64,000 nucleotides of DNA. Source: CALMEH01 sp031409875 (GTDB taxonomy: Bacteria > Acidobacteriota > Blastocatellia > Pyrinomonadales > Pyrinomonadaceae). The notes beneath the pieces are model-generated. The model was not told the origin of the DNA. It worked only from the letters and a program-made list of their open reading frames with translations, and made no database searches. The stretch lies in NCBI GenBank assembly GCA_031409875.1, contig JANNYB010000158.1, positions 9,969-73,968 on the forward strand, written 5' to 3'. Shown here in pieces: positions 1 to 7,915 of the stretch; position 1 is the stretch's first letter, and the number at the start of each line of letters is the position of its first letter. A program made the position numbers and the translations under genes.

Positions 1-36
1 CAGACTTTCAAGACTTCCCAGACTTTCAAGACTTCC
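1..36. repeat. Two tandem copies of an 18-bp unit before clpX
   Basis: Bases 1-18 and 19-36 are identical copies of cagactttcaagacttcc, and a partial third unit (tagact) runs into the clpX start codon. The array may continue beyond the window edge. It occupies the place where the clpX ribosome binding site should be, and no purine-rich Shine-Dalgarno motif is visible. It resembles the short tandem repeats found next to stop codons elsewhere in the window, so it may mark the 3' end of an upstream gene. Confidence 0.85.
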
Positions 37-42
37 TAGACT

Positions 43-1278
43 ATGATTAGAAGACCTGAAGAAATCCTACGCTGTTCGTTTTGCGGGAAATCGCAGAATG
101 AAGTCAAAAAACTCATTGCCGGACCGAGTGTTTATATCTGCAATGAGTGTATTGATATTTGTAACGAAATCATCAACGACGACGAACAGCAAGAAATGGC
201 GACGCGCACGGCTTTGCCTAAACCGCAGGAAATAAAAGGCTTTCTGGACGAATATGTCATCGGACAAGAGGAAACGAAAAAGCGTCTTTCGGTAGCGGTT
301 TATCAACATTACAAACGCATCGAAATGCTCAAACGCCGTTCGGATGTCGAATTACAAAAATCGAATATTTTGCTGATAGGTCCGACGGGAACAGGTAAAA
401 CTCTGCTCGCGCAAACGATGGCGCGGGTTTTGAGCGTGCCGTTTTGCATTGTTGACGCGACAACTTTGACCGAAGCCGGATACGTTGGCGAAGATGTCGA
501 AAATATTTTGCATCGGCTACTTCAATCCGCCGGCGGCGATGTCGAACGCGCTCAACAGGGAATTATTTACGTTGACGAAATTGATAAAATCTGCCGCAAA
601 GACGACAATCCTTCAATCACCCGCGATGTTTCGGGCGAAGGCGTTCAGCAGGCATTATTGAAAATTCTCGAAGGAACGGTCGCAAATGTCCCGACGCAAG
701 GCGGGCGCAAACATCCGCAACAAGAATTTACGCCGATGGATACGACGAATATTTTATTCATCTGCGGCGGCGCGTTTATCGGTTTGGACAGAGTTGTCGA
801 TCGCCGTATGCGGAATAAATCGCTCGGTTTTCAGGCAGACGTAAAATCGAGCAAACAGCGGCAAGACGAAGCTATCGAAATGCTCGAACCCGAAGATTTG
901 ATTCATTACGGTTTGATTCCCGAATTCGTTGGACGTTTGCCGGTTCTCGGAACTTTGACTGAATTGGACGAAGCGGCTTTGTTACAGATTTTGACCGAGC
1001 CGAAAAATTCGCTCGTCAAACAATATCAACGCAAATTTGAATTCGATAATGTGCGTTTGAAATTTACCGACGACGCGCTCAGAGCCGTTGCCCGACAAGC
1101 AGTTTTGCGAAAAGTCGGCGCACGCGGGTTAATGATGATTCTCGAAGAAATTCTTCTGCAACCGATGTATCACATTCCGTCGCAGAAAAAAGTCAAAGAA
1201 ATCGTCATCACCAAAGATATGGTCGAACGCAAAGCTCCGGTTTTTGAAGTCATTCGGGAATTGGAAGAAGCTGCATAA
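43..1278 (+). CDS. clpX: ATP-dependent Clp protease ATP-binding subunit ClpX
   Basis: This is the hexameric AAA+ unfoldase that recognises tagged or regulatory proteins and feeds them to the ClpP peptidase in the cytoplasm. The N-terminal zinc-binding domain has Cys11, Cys14, Cys33 and Cys36. Walker A (GPTGTGKT) is at residues 113-120, Walker B is IIYVDEIDKI, the pore loop is GYVGED, and the sensor-2 region is GARGL. The ClpP-docking loop reads LGF where IGF is usual. The 411-residue length is normal for the family. The ATG at 43 gives the expected short N-terminus before CSFC, although no ribosome binding site is visible. clpP is usually directly upstream and may lie outside the window. Identification is secure. 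Confidence 0.98.
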   Translation: MIRRPEEILRCSFCGKSQNEVKKLIAGPSVYICNECIDICNEIINDDEQQEMATRTALPKPQEIKGFLDEYVIGQEETKKRLSVAVYQHYKRIEMLKRRSDVELQKSNILLIGPTGTGKTLLAQTMARVLSVPFCIVDATTLTEAGYVGEDVENILHRLLQSAGGDVERAQQGIIYVDEIDKICRKDDNPSITRDVSGEGVQQALLKILEGTVANVPTQGGRKHPQQEFTPMDTTNILFICGGAFIGLDRVVDRRMRNKSLGFQADVKSSKQRQDEAIEMLEPEDLIHYGLIPEFVGRLPVLGTLTELDEAALLQILTEPKNSLVKQYQRKFEFDNVRLKFTDDALRAVARQAVLRKVGARGLMMILEEILLQPMYHIPSQKKVKEIVITKDMVERKAPVFEVIRELEEAA

Positions 1279-1314
1279 TTATAAAAAATCTGAACTTTCG
1301 CGTAGAAAAAATTA

Positions 1315-1352
1315 AAAATGCCCGAATATTTGTTAAAATATTCGGGCATTTT
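1315..1352. terminator. Bidirectional terminator between clpX and the CHRD gene
   Basis: A perfect 16-bp stem (1315-1330 pairing with 1337-1352) encloses a 6-base loop. A-rich and T-rich flanks lie on both sides, so it can terminate both convergent genes. Confidence 0.9.
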
Positions 1353-1398
1353 ATTTTATAAAAAATACTCCAATGATTCTCTTGAACTTAATTATTTA

Positions 1399-2118
1399 TT
1401 ACTCAATCGCAGTAAAATTAATATCTCCGACATTATCTGAAACGCTCAGCACTTGTGTCGGATTGATGAAGGTAAAGCGTTTAGCGCGAATGTTTATAAT
1501 TACCGTTCCAATTTCAATATCGTCGAAGCGATAATATCCGAAAACTCCCGTGCGAGTTGTGTGGATTTGCCCGTTGGTTTCCGTTAATGTAACGATTACG
1601 TTTCTGATTCCTGCGCCGTTTGCCATAGAAATCTGTCCGCCGACGGTAACATTTGCCGCCAATGGAGCCAAAATTTGCCCGCGAATTTCGCCGCCGCCGA
1701 AGGTTGATGAATGAATATTAAAATACAAATTTCCGGCATTTAATGTTGAAACTTGGGCAGGTGAAATAGAAATAACTTGCGAGGAAATATTGCCGTTGGG
1801 CAATCCGATTTCGACCGGACCGGAAGCACCGGTTGCGCCCGAATGAATATGTGCCGCGGTTTGTGCGCCGGACAAACCGCCGAAATTAAGTGTTACCGTA
1901 ATTTGCGTCTGTGCTTGATTTAAGACAACCGTTGCCGTGCCTGTTCCGGGCGAATTATTTGCGGGAGTTTCTTGAACGCCGTTCAAGGTAGCCGTAAAAT
2001 TCGTTTGTGCATTGGCGATAAAACATCCGGCAAAAAAAACAAATGCGAATGTAATTGCAAAAAGACTCAACTGTTTGGCGGCGAAAACGACAAACAGCGG
2101 TTTGATATTGTTTTTCAT
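1399..2118 (-). CDS. Secreted CHRD-domain protein with C-terminal carboxypeptidase-regulatory-like domain
   Basis: The 239-residue protein starts with a signal peptide (hydrophobic run to about residue 37, ending IANAQ). A CHRD domain follows at about 40-150, with the typical pieces AHIHSG, GPVEIGLP and FNIHSS..GGEIRGQI. CHRD is the domain first described in chordin; its bacterial role is unknown. The last 80 residues form a small beta-sandwich of the carboxypeptidase-regulatory type (GQISMANGAGIRNVIVTLT, then GYYRFDDIEIG). This tail is shared with the proteins at 25,183 and 59,270. A strong Shine-Dalgarno (AGGAGA) precedes the start. It is probably periplasmic or extracellular; no anchor motif is visible. 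Confidence 0.85.
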   Translation of the reverse strand: MKNNIKPLFVVFAAKQLSLFAITFAFVFFAGCFIANAQTNFTATLNGVQETPANNSPGTGTATVVLNQAQTQITVTLNFGGLSGAQTAAHIHSGATGASGPVEIGLPNGNISSQVISISPAQVSTLNAGNLYFNIHSSTFGGGEIRGQILAPLAANVTVGGQISMANGAGIRNVIVTLTETNGQIHTTRTGVFGYYRFDDIEIGTVIINIRAKRFTFINPTQVLSVSDNVGDINFTAIE

Positions 2119-2475
2119 AAAATTTTCTCCTTTTTTTCACTTCAAAAGTAATGCAAATTCGGGTTGAAGTTCAATTAGTTTCAAACAAAAAAGTTAGTCG
2201 GCAAAATTACGAGAATTTATCTTAAATACTTCAAACAAGGCAATTCGGACTAATCTACAGACTTTAATTTTTGTGGATTCAAAATGCTGATGGTGTTTGT
2301 TTTAATCCGACTATTATTACGACTTAAAAAAATAAATTTTAGAATAGCCGACGGAAAAACTCACACTATATTGAAGTATTCGATATAAAATAAACTTTGG
2401 ATTCAAAAAAACTCTTTATTTCGAATTCCCCAAAAATCCAAAATGAAGAGTTTCTCTATTCCCAAGCTACCGAAT
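2119..2475. other. Intergenic region upstream of the CHRD gene
   Basis: This 357-bp A+T-rich stretch holds the leader of the minus-strand CHRD gene next to 2118 and, at its other end, the terminator of the anti-sigma gene. I see no coding potential, RNA gene or clear operator. Confidence 0.6.
2409..2453 (-). terminator. Probable terminator after the anti-sigma gene
   Basis: Read on the minus strand, AAACTCTT (2453-2446) pairs with AAGAGTTT (2416-2409) and a run of T follows. Additional A/T pairs lengthen the stem. It lies about 20 bases past the anti-sigma stop codon. Confidence 0.6.
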
Positions 2476-3054
2476 TTAGCTGAAGAGGGAAATTTGATTG
2501 ATTTCGATTTCGGCGTTTTTTAGGCGGATTTTGAAATCGTAGATTCCTTCGGAAACGAATGGCAGAACGAATTCGCAATATTCATTAAAAGCAACTTTTT
2601 CGGTGAAATTGTTTGTTACGATTTCGATTTCGCCGTTCTTGCAATCGGGGAAGATTTGTCCGCTCGGTTGGCATTTGCCGTTTGCGAAATTTAGGCGCAA
2701 ATCAATCTCGAAACCGTCGGCGCGGAAAAGCATCTGGCGCGTGTCGGAAAATGCAAGGCGTTCGTTGATGGCGAATTCGGGAAGCCAATCGTCGAATGCC
2801 AACACGCCGCGCAAGCGTTTTGCAAAAGATGTTTTTTGTTTTGGCAACTGATAAATGTTCAATAAATGCGCGGTTGCGGCTTGCGGCACGGTTTCCGTTG
2901 CGTGCGATTCGGCAAATGCGAAAAAGTTTTGGAGTTTTTGCAGATTCGCACGGCATTCGGCGCATTCGGCGAGATGTTTGTCGGCGATTTTATCGGACAA
3001 ACCTGCTTCGGCGAGGTGCACGAGTTGTTCAAATTTAATGTGTTGCAAAAACAT
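2476..3054 (-). CDS. Zinc-finger (ZAS-type) anti-sigma factor, cytoplasmic
   Basis: The first 40 residues carry the H-x3-C-x2-C motif (HLAECAEC, about residues 27-34) typical of ZAS anti-sigma factors, which hold ECF sigma factors inactive. It lies 76 bp downstream of the ECF sigma gene on the same strand, the usual arrangement. No transmembrane segment follows. Instead the C-terminal half (about 90-192) looks like a beta-rich domain, so the protein is probably soluble. The signal-sensing role of that domain is unknown. A 20-bp palindrome lies between sigma and anti-sigma. The length of 192 residues suits the family. The function is inferred from motif and context. Confidence 0.75.
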   Translation of the reverse strand: MFLQHIKFEQLVHLAEAGLSDKIADKHLAECAECRANLQKLQNFFAFAESHATETVPQAATAHLLNIYQLPKQKTSFAKRLRGVLAFDDWLPEFAINERLAFSDTRQMLFRADGFEIDLRLNFANGKCQPSGQIFPDCKNGEIEIVTNNFTEKVAFNEYCEFVLPFVSEGIYDFKIRLKNAEIEINQISLFS

Positions 3055-3076
3055 AAAGCGTAAATTTTAATTTATT

Positions 3077-3096
3077 GAACAAACTAAAGTTTGTTC
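3077..3096. repeat. Small palindrome between sigma and anti-sigma genes
   Basis: A perfect inverted repeat (GAACAAACT - AA - AGTTTGTTC). It could be a weak attenuator, an operator, or a scattered palindromic repeat. The sequence does not decide between these. Confidence 0.6.
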
Positions 3097-3130
3097 TACA
3101 TTATAAGTCAGTTTAACTGCTGAAAAAATA

Positions 3131-3703
3131 CTAATCAGGCAATAATTTTATCAATTTTTGTAAGCATCGCGCTCTTGTCGGTCCGATGCTGCCGAGCGGA
3201 ATTTCTAAAATTGCGGAAATTTCCGTGTAGGAAACTTGTTCCTGTTCGAGATAAAGCATCGAAATAAGGCGACGACAGCGTTCGTCCATTTGCGACATTG
3301 CTTTTTCGATGCTGATTTCTTTTTCGAGGTTGATTAAAACTTCATCGGGCAAAGGTGCTTTGTCGGGAAATTCAAAAAAACTTTCTTCTTTCATTTCGTC
3401 AAGCGATTTCGGTCGCCCGCGAGTTTCGCGTTGAATTAAATGAATAGTTTTGTGGCGCGTCGTCGTTGTCAGCCAAACGCGTAAGAATTGCGGTTGTTCG
3501 AGCGTGTCGAGTTTTTGAAAAAGCGTCAAAAAAACATCTTGCAAAACATCCGAAGCCAAATCAACGCCTAATCCGGCACGACGCGGAATCGAAAAAAGCA
3601 TTTTTTGATACTTCAAAACAATCATTTCCCAAGCCGCTTCATCGCCGCGCCGACAAGCCGCGACTAATTCTTCGTCAGTTGAAGTTTTTGAAATAATTAC
3701 CAC
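3131..3703 (-). CDS. ECF-type RNA polymerase sigma factor
   Basis: The 190-residue protein has sigma region 2 at about 10-80 (DEELVAACRRGDEAAWEMIV, then ASDVLQDVFLTLFQKL) and region 4 at about 130-185 with a helix-turn-helix (YTEISAILEIPLGSIGPTRARCL). It directs RNA polymerase to a specific regulon and is paired with the zinc-finger anti-sigma just downstream. The start is a GTG, chosen because it is about 10 residues before the conserved DEEL; no ATG fits. The gene follows the long hairpin at the end of the VCBS gene, so it may be reached by read-through from upstream genes or have its own promoter. The helix-turn-helix reads IGPTRAR, where SIGSTLHR-like sequences are common. Confidence 0.9.
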   Translation of the reverse strand: MVIISKTSTDEELVAACRRGDEAAWEMIVLKYQKMLFSIPRRAGLGVDLASDVLQDVFLTLFQKLDTLEQPQFLRVWLTTTTRHKTIHLIQRETRGRPKSLDEMKEESFFEFPDKAPLPDEVLINLEKEISIEKAMSQMDERCRRLISMLYLEQEQVSYTEISAILEIPLGSIGPTRARCLQKLIKLLPD

Positions 3704-3712
3704 TTTTTTGAA

Positions 3713-3799
3713 ATAAGAAAGCGAGAAAGCGAGAAGGGGAGATTTAATCTTTGGCGATAATCTCCCCTTCTCATTTTCTCACTTTCTCACTTTCTCGAA
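3713..3799 (-). terminator. Purine-rich tandem-repeat hairpin at the end of the VCBS gene
   Basis: A perfect 14-bp stem (3731-3744 with 3759-3772) is extended imperfectly by tandem 8-mers of the type gagaaagt on one arm and ctttctcg on the other. The repeat begins directly after the stop codon of the minus-strand gene at 3800. It probably acts as a terminator or attenuator ahead of the sigma gene. Confidence 0.75.
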
Positions 3800-5983
3800 T
3801 TACGGTGCGTAAATCAAATGAGAAGGCGTATCGGTCGAGATTCCAAATCTTTGAACGGTCATCGAATCGGTCGAACTGTTCCAAATATACCAACTTCCAT
3901 CTGAAGGACGATAGACGGCAAAATCAGTGCTTCCGTCGCCATCGAATTCGACTGGCACGGGAACATCTGTGCCGATACCGAATTTACGGATAATCGTATT
4001 TCCGTTAAGCGGGTTATAGACATACCAAATTCCGGTTGACGGACGATAGATGCCGACATCGGTTACGCCGTCGCCGTCAAAATCGCCGGAAACGGGTTTG
4101 TCGCCGTTCAAGCCCCAGTGCATCGCAAACATCGTCTGCGTTGAACTCTTGAAGACATACCAATTACCGTTTGACGGACGGAAAACAGCAATATCAGTTC
4201 TGCCGTCGCCGTCGTAATCGCCCGAAACAGGTTTGTCGCCGTTCAAGCCCCAACGCATAATCGTATAGCCGTTGTCAGAACTGCGCCAAACATACCAAGT
4301 GCCGTTTGACGGACGGAAAACGGTCAAATCATTGATGCCGTCGCCGTCGTAATCGCCAACCATCGGCGTATCTCCGTTTAAGCCGAAACGCTGTGTAACG
4401 GTTGTCGAAGTCGCGCTTCGATTGATTGTCCAAGTTCCGGTCGCAGGAGTAAAGACCGCCAAATCAACCATTCCGTCGCCGTCATAATCGGCTTGAACAT
4501 TGATGTCTCCGGCGCGTCCCATCGTTTGCACACTCGTCGTTGCATCCGAACTGTTCAAAGTGAACCAAGTGTAATTGGAATTTGTCGAACGAAGCACCGA
4601 AACATCGGCAAATCCGTCGCCGTCAAAATCTCCGCGATGATGAAGCGAGCGGATTTGACCGCGAATTTCACCGTTCGGATGATTTGCCGTTTTGATTACG
4701 AAATAGAAAAGCCCGTCGCGCAATTGTTCGACTTGTTCTTCGCTAACATCGAAGTTTTGCGCCATAACTCTGCCCGAAGTGCCGCCCGGATTGGTTAAAG
4801 TAAAGACTGCACTTGCATTTTCGCCCGTCATTGCCGGACCGTTAATCGTGACGGAAGTTGCCGCGCTGGACAGATTGAAATAACCGAGATTAACGCGAAT
4901 TTCGTCTTCCGCCGGATTCACGACGATAAAACCGCGTCCTCTGCCGTTGGTCGTAACTGCCGGAACAACTTCTTGACCGCGAAGATTGGCGGAAAAAGCA
5001 CGCGGAACGTGCGGAACAGGTGTGCCGTTCGGAGTCGGTGTTGCCGTCGGTGTCCCGCTCGGCGTAACGTGCGGAGTCGGTGTCGGCGGCGTAGCCGAGA
5101 ACGGACCCGAAAGCAGTGTGTTTTCGCCGTTTCTGACCGACAAAATCGCGCCGCTCGTAACCGTCGGAACAGTTCCGTTATTATCGGTTGTCAAACGCAG
5201 ACTGCCGCAACGATTTTGAATCGTAATATTGCCGATTAAAGCACCGCCGAGACTGACGCTCAAAACCGTGCCGTTCGGAACATTTACGGAACTGACCCAA
5301 ACATTGAGCATTCTTCGCGTGTTCCAAGTTTCATAAACCGAATTTCCACGCGGAACAATTCCGTCAATCGCGTTGCCGTTCAAAACCGCAAACAGACGAA
5401 CTACGGGAATCGGCGTTCCGTTCGGTGTCCCGCTCGGCGTAACCGTCGGCGAATGGCTCGGCGTTACGGTCGGCGACGGCGTTGACGGTGCAGAAAATGC
5501 GCCCGAAACGACGGTCGTTGTGCCGTTTTTCACCGTAACCGTGTTGCCGCTGACAACCATCGGAACGGTCGTGTTCGGCGTTGCGGTTGAAAGCGTCAAA
5601 CGTCCGCGCCGAAACATATCAATCGTCATCGTGCCGATTTGACCGGCGTTTAAAAATACTTGCACTTGTGTTCCCGCCGTTACATTAACGCCGTTCACAT
5701 TAACAATCAACTCGCGCACGGTCGTGCCGTCGGATGTTCTGACATCGTAGGTTGCATAACCGTTTGCGGCGGTCGTCGTTGTCGGCGAACCCGAAGGCGA
5801 TGCCGACGGCGCGGTCAAAACCGCGACGAGATCGGGAAGATTGTTGCTTTGAGCATTGCTCGTGCCGCTCCCGACCTGAAACAAATAGGGCAATGACACC
5901 CAAAGGGCGATTGCCGTTAAAATTAGAAAAGTAGAACGAAGTCTGCTTTTTGATTTGAAAAAAGTTTGATATGCAGTTTGCAT
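3800..5983 (-). CDS. Secreted multidomain protein: repeat domains, CHRD-like domain, C-terminal VCBS/FG-GAP propeller
   Basis: The 727-residue protein begins with a hydrophobic signal or anchor segment at about 18-38. Two related beta domains (about 50-165 and 190-300) are separated by Pro/Thr/Ser-rich linkers built from repeats such as SPTVTPSGTP. A CHRD-like domain (about 330-450, FSANLRGQEVVP, then NGEIRGQI) comes next. From about 455 to the end there are six or so VCBS/FG-GAP repeats (GDYDGDGxxDxxxFRPSNGTWYV), each with a calcium-binding DxDGDG loop, expected to form a beta-propeller. The Shine-Dalgarno (AAGGAGA) is strong. It is likely on the cell surface or secreted. The ligand is unknown. 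Confidence 0.85.
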   Translation of the reverse strand: MQTAYQTFFKSKSRLRSTFLILTAIALWVSLPYLFQVGSGTSNAQSNNLPDLVAVLTAPSASPSGSPTTTTAANGYATYDVRTSDGTTVRELIVNVNGVNVTAGTQVQVFLNAGQIGTMTIDMFRRGRLTLSTATPNTTVPMVVSGNTVTVKNGTTTVVSGAFSAPSTPSPTVTPSHSPTVTPSGTPNGTPIPVVRLFAVLNGNAIDGIVPRGNSVYETWNTRRMLNVWVSSVNVPNGTVLSVSLGGALIGNITIQNRCGSLRLTTDNNGTVPTVTSGAILSVRNGENTLLSGPFSATPPTPTPHVTPSGTPTATPTPNGTPVPHVPRAFSANLRGQEVVPAVTTNGRGRGFIVVNPAEDEIRVNLGYFNLSSAATSVTINGPAMTGENASAVFTLTNPGGTSGRVMAQNFDVSEEQVEQLRDGLFYFVIKTANHPNGEIRGQIRSLHHRGDFDGDGFADVSVLRSTNSNYTWFTLNSSDATTSVQTMGRAGDINVQADYDGDGMVDLAVFTPATGTWTINRSATSTTVTQRFGLNGDTPMVGDYDGDGINDLTVFRPSNGTWYVWRSSDNGYTIMRWGLNGDKPVSGDYDGDGRTDIAVFRPSNGNWYVFKSSTQTMFAMHWGLNGDKPVSGDFDGDGVTDVGIYRPSTGIWYVYNPLNGNTIIRKFGIGTDVPVPVEFDGDGSTDFAVYRPSDGSWYIWNSSTDSMTVQRFGISTDTPSHLIYAP

Positions 5984-6508
5984 TTTTATCTCCTTAGTTT
6001 TTTTCCCGTTCGTTGATAATTGCCGATATTGGGGTTTTCACAAAAAGCGACGAACACATTAAATTTTGATTTTGTAAAAGTTCGCTGAAAACCCGAACTT
6101 TTCGTGTTGAATTACTACATCATATAAGTCCGCAAAAAGTTGCGAAAAATACAATGAGAGAAAATTAAATTCTGAAATCTTTAGGTTTGTAAATTACCTC
6201 ATTAAATTATAAATTACTCACGCTACGCAGTTTTGGTTTTTGTCGCTGAAAGCGACTGACATTATAGCCTAGCGAGAATCGCTAGGTCAGTATTGACAAT
6301 GGATTCCGTCGCTGAAAGCGACGAACAAAAGGTTGCGGCTATTTGTTGCTCGCCTTCAGCGAGCGAATATTCGATGCAAATCACCTAGCGATTCTCGCTA
6401 GGCTATAATGTTGGTCGCTTTCAGCGACAAAGCAAAAAATTCGTATTTTGCTTAAGGTGGGTAAATTATTGTAATTTGTAATCTGTAATCACAAGTAAAG
6501 CGAGCTTG
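5984..6508. other. Intergenic region with a long composite inverted repeat
   Basis: No gene was found in these 525 bp. The part near 5984 is the leader of the VCBS gene. The rest is dominated by the palindromic element at 6239-6431. Confidence 0.7.
6239..6431. repeat. 193-bp composite palindromic element
   Basis: Arms of 49 bp (6239-6287 and 6383-6431) are inverted copies with two mismatches. Each arm contains smaller palindromes (gtcgctgaaagcgac and cctagcgagaatcgctagg). The centre contains another gtcgctgaaagcgac and a ctcgccttcagcgag palindrome. This is typical of a non-coding, REP- or MITE-like mobile element. No flanking duplication is obvious. Confidence 0.85.
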
Positions 6509-7813
6509 CTACGGCATTTGCGGCGTAGTTACGGCTCTCAGCGCGTCAGCGCGTCGAAACAGAAATGGTTGATTAGGCTGATTAGGTTGATTATAGACTT
6601 GCACTGCCGAGTTTTTCAGCCATTCAGCCAAAAAATTCGTTCGCATATTCGGATCTCTCGATTGCACGAGCGCAGCGATACCGCTGACAATCGGCGCAGA
6701 CATCGAAGTTCCGCGCCAAACGCCGTAGCGTCCGCCCGGAATCGCACTAACGATTCTCTCGCCCGGCGCAAGAATCTGAACCCACGAACCGCGTGTCGAA
6801 AAATCTGCCAAAGTATCGGTCGAAGTGCTTGCGCCGACGGCAATTAAACCCGGAAGATTCATCACATCTTCCGCTGCCGGATAGATTCTCGTGGTATTTC
6901 CCGTGTTTCCGGCGGCGGCAACAACCAATATTCCCGGACTGTTGATGTGTGGAAAATCATTGAAATGCGGCGAGTTATGCGCTGTTTCGGCTTGCAACAA
7001 ATCGCGCACGAGCGATGTTGATTGCGTTGTGCCGAGACTCAGATTGATGATGTCCGCGCCGTCGTTTGTTTGTGTATTGCCGTCGGGATTTGCCGCGTAG
7101 CTTAACGCTTTGGCAAGCGTCCAAACATTGCCGACACCGTTTGAATCAAGCACCCGAAGCGGCATAATTTTCGCGTCGGGCGCGACTTGGGCAATGATTC
7201 CGGCAACGTGCGTGCCGTGTCCGTAAGCACCTTGATAATATGTTCCGACTTCCGTGGGATTTGCATCGTTGTCAACAAAATCGTAACCGGGAACGAGTTT
7301 TCCGGCAAAAATCGGATGCGATAAATCAATTCCCGTATCGAGAACGGCGATTTTTACGCCTTGCCCGCGCGAAAGGACGTGCGCCGCGTCGAGATTTATC
7401 TTTTTCCGCATCCATTGTCGCGCCGAACCTTTCGTGCTGCCGCCGATTGACCAACTTCCGCCGATTGACCAACTTCCGCCCAAACTCCAAGAAACTGTGC
7501 TGGCATTCGGCGTTCCGACAATAAAATTCGGATCGGCGTAAGAAAGCCGCATATCGGCGCGAAGATTCGCTATCGTTTGCGGAACATTCGCATTATTCAA
7601 AATTCGCAAACGATAAATCGTGCTACCGTTCGTAAATTGTTCGAGCGGCGTTGCCGAAAGTCCGTATTGCGCGGCAACAGCGGACAAATCCGACGCTTGA
7701 TTGAGTTTGACAATAACTTCATTCGGCAAAAATTCCTGCGCCGAAACTGCCGTAATTGAAAATAAAAACAGAAAAAGCAAACAGATTTTGCCGTAGAAGT
7801 TTTGGACAGACAT
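6509..7813 (-). CDS. Secreted subtilisin-like serine protease (S8)
   Basis: The 434-residue protein has a signal peptide (residues 1-26, ending VSAQ), an I9-like propeptide region at about 27-100, and an S8 catalytic domain. The triad is Asp159 (AVLDTGID), His199 (GHGTHVAG) and Ser370 (GTSMSAP). Between propeptide and catalytic domain is a curious triple repeat, SWSLGGSWSIGGSWSIGG. The length is normal for a compact subtilisin with no C-terminal accessory domain. It lies 102 bp downstream of the TPR-CHAT gene on the same strand and upstream of the sigma/anti-sigma pair, so a role in processing or signalling within that cluster is possible. It ends just past the palindromic element. Confidence 0.92.
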   Translation of the reverse strand: MSVQNFYGKICLLFLFLFSITAVSAQEFLPNEVIVKLNQASDLSAVAAQYGLSATPLEQFTNGSTIYRLRILNNANVPQTIANLRADMRLSYADPNFIVGTPNASTVSWSLGGSWSIGGSWSIGGSTKGSARQWMRKKINLDAAHVLSRGQGVKIAVLDTGIDLSHPIFAGKLVPGYDFVDNDANPTEVGTYYQGAYGHGTHVAGIIAQVAPDAKIMPLRVLDSNGVGNVWTLAKALSYAANPDGNTQTNDGADIINLSLGTTQSTSLVRDLLQAETAHNSPHFNDFPHINSPGILVVAAAGNTGNTTRIYPAAEDVMNLPGLIAVGASTSTDTLADFSTRGSWVQILAPGERIVSAIPGGRYGVWRGTSMSAPIVSGIAALVQSRDPNMRTNFLAEWLKNSAVQVYNQPNQPNQPFLFRRADALRAVTTPQMP

Positions 7814-7915
7814 AGTATTTTTACGAGTTTTTCCAGCAAATAATATTATTTTCCAAGTGATTAGTCTAGTGAAGAAGTGAAAAAATACATCAATAAGAGA
7901 GAATTAGGGAGAAAT

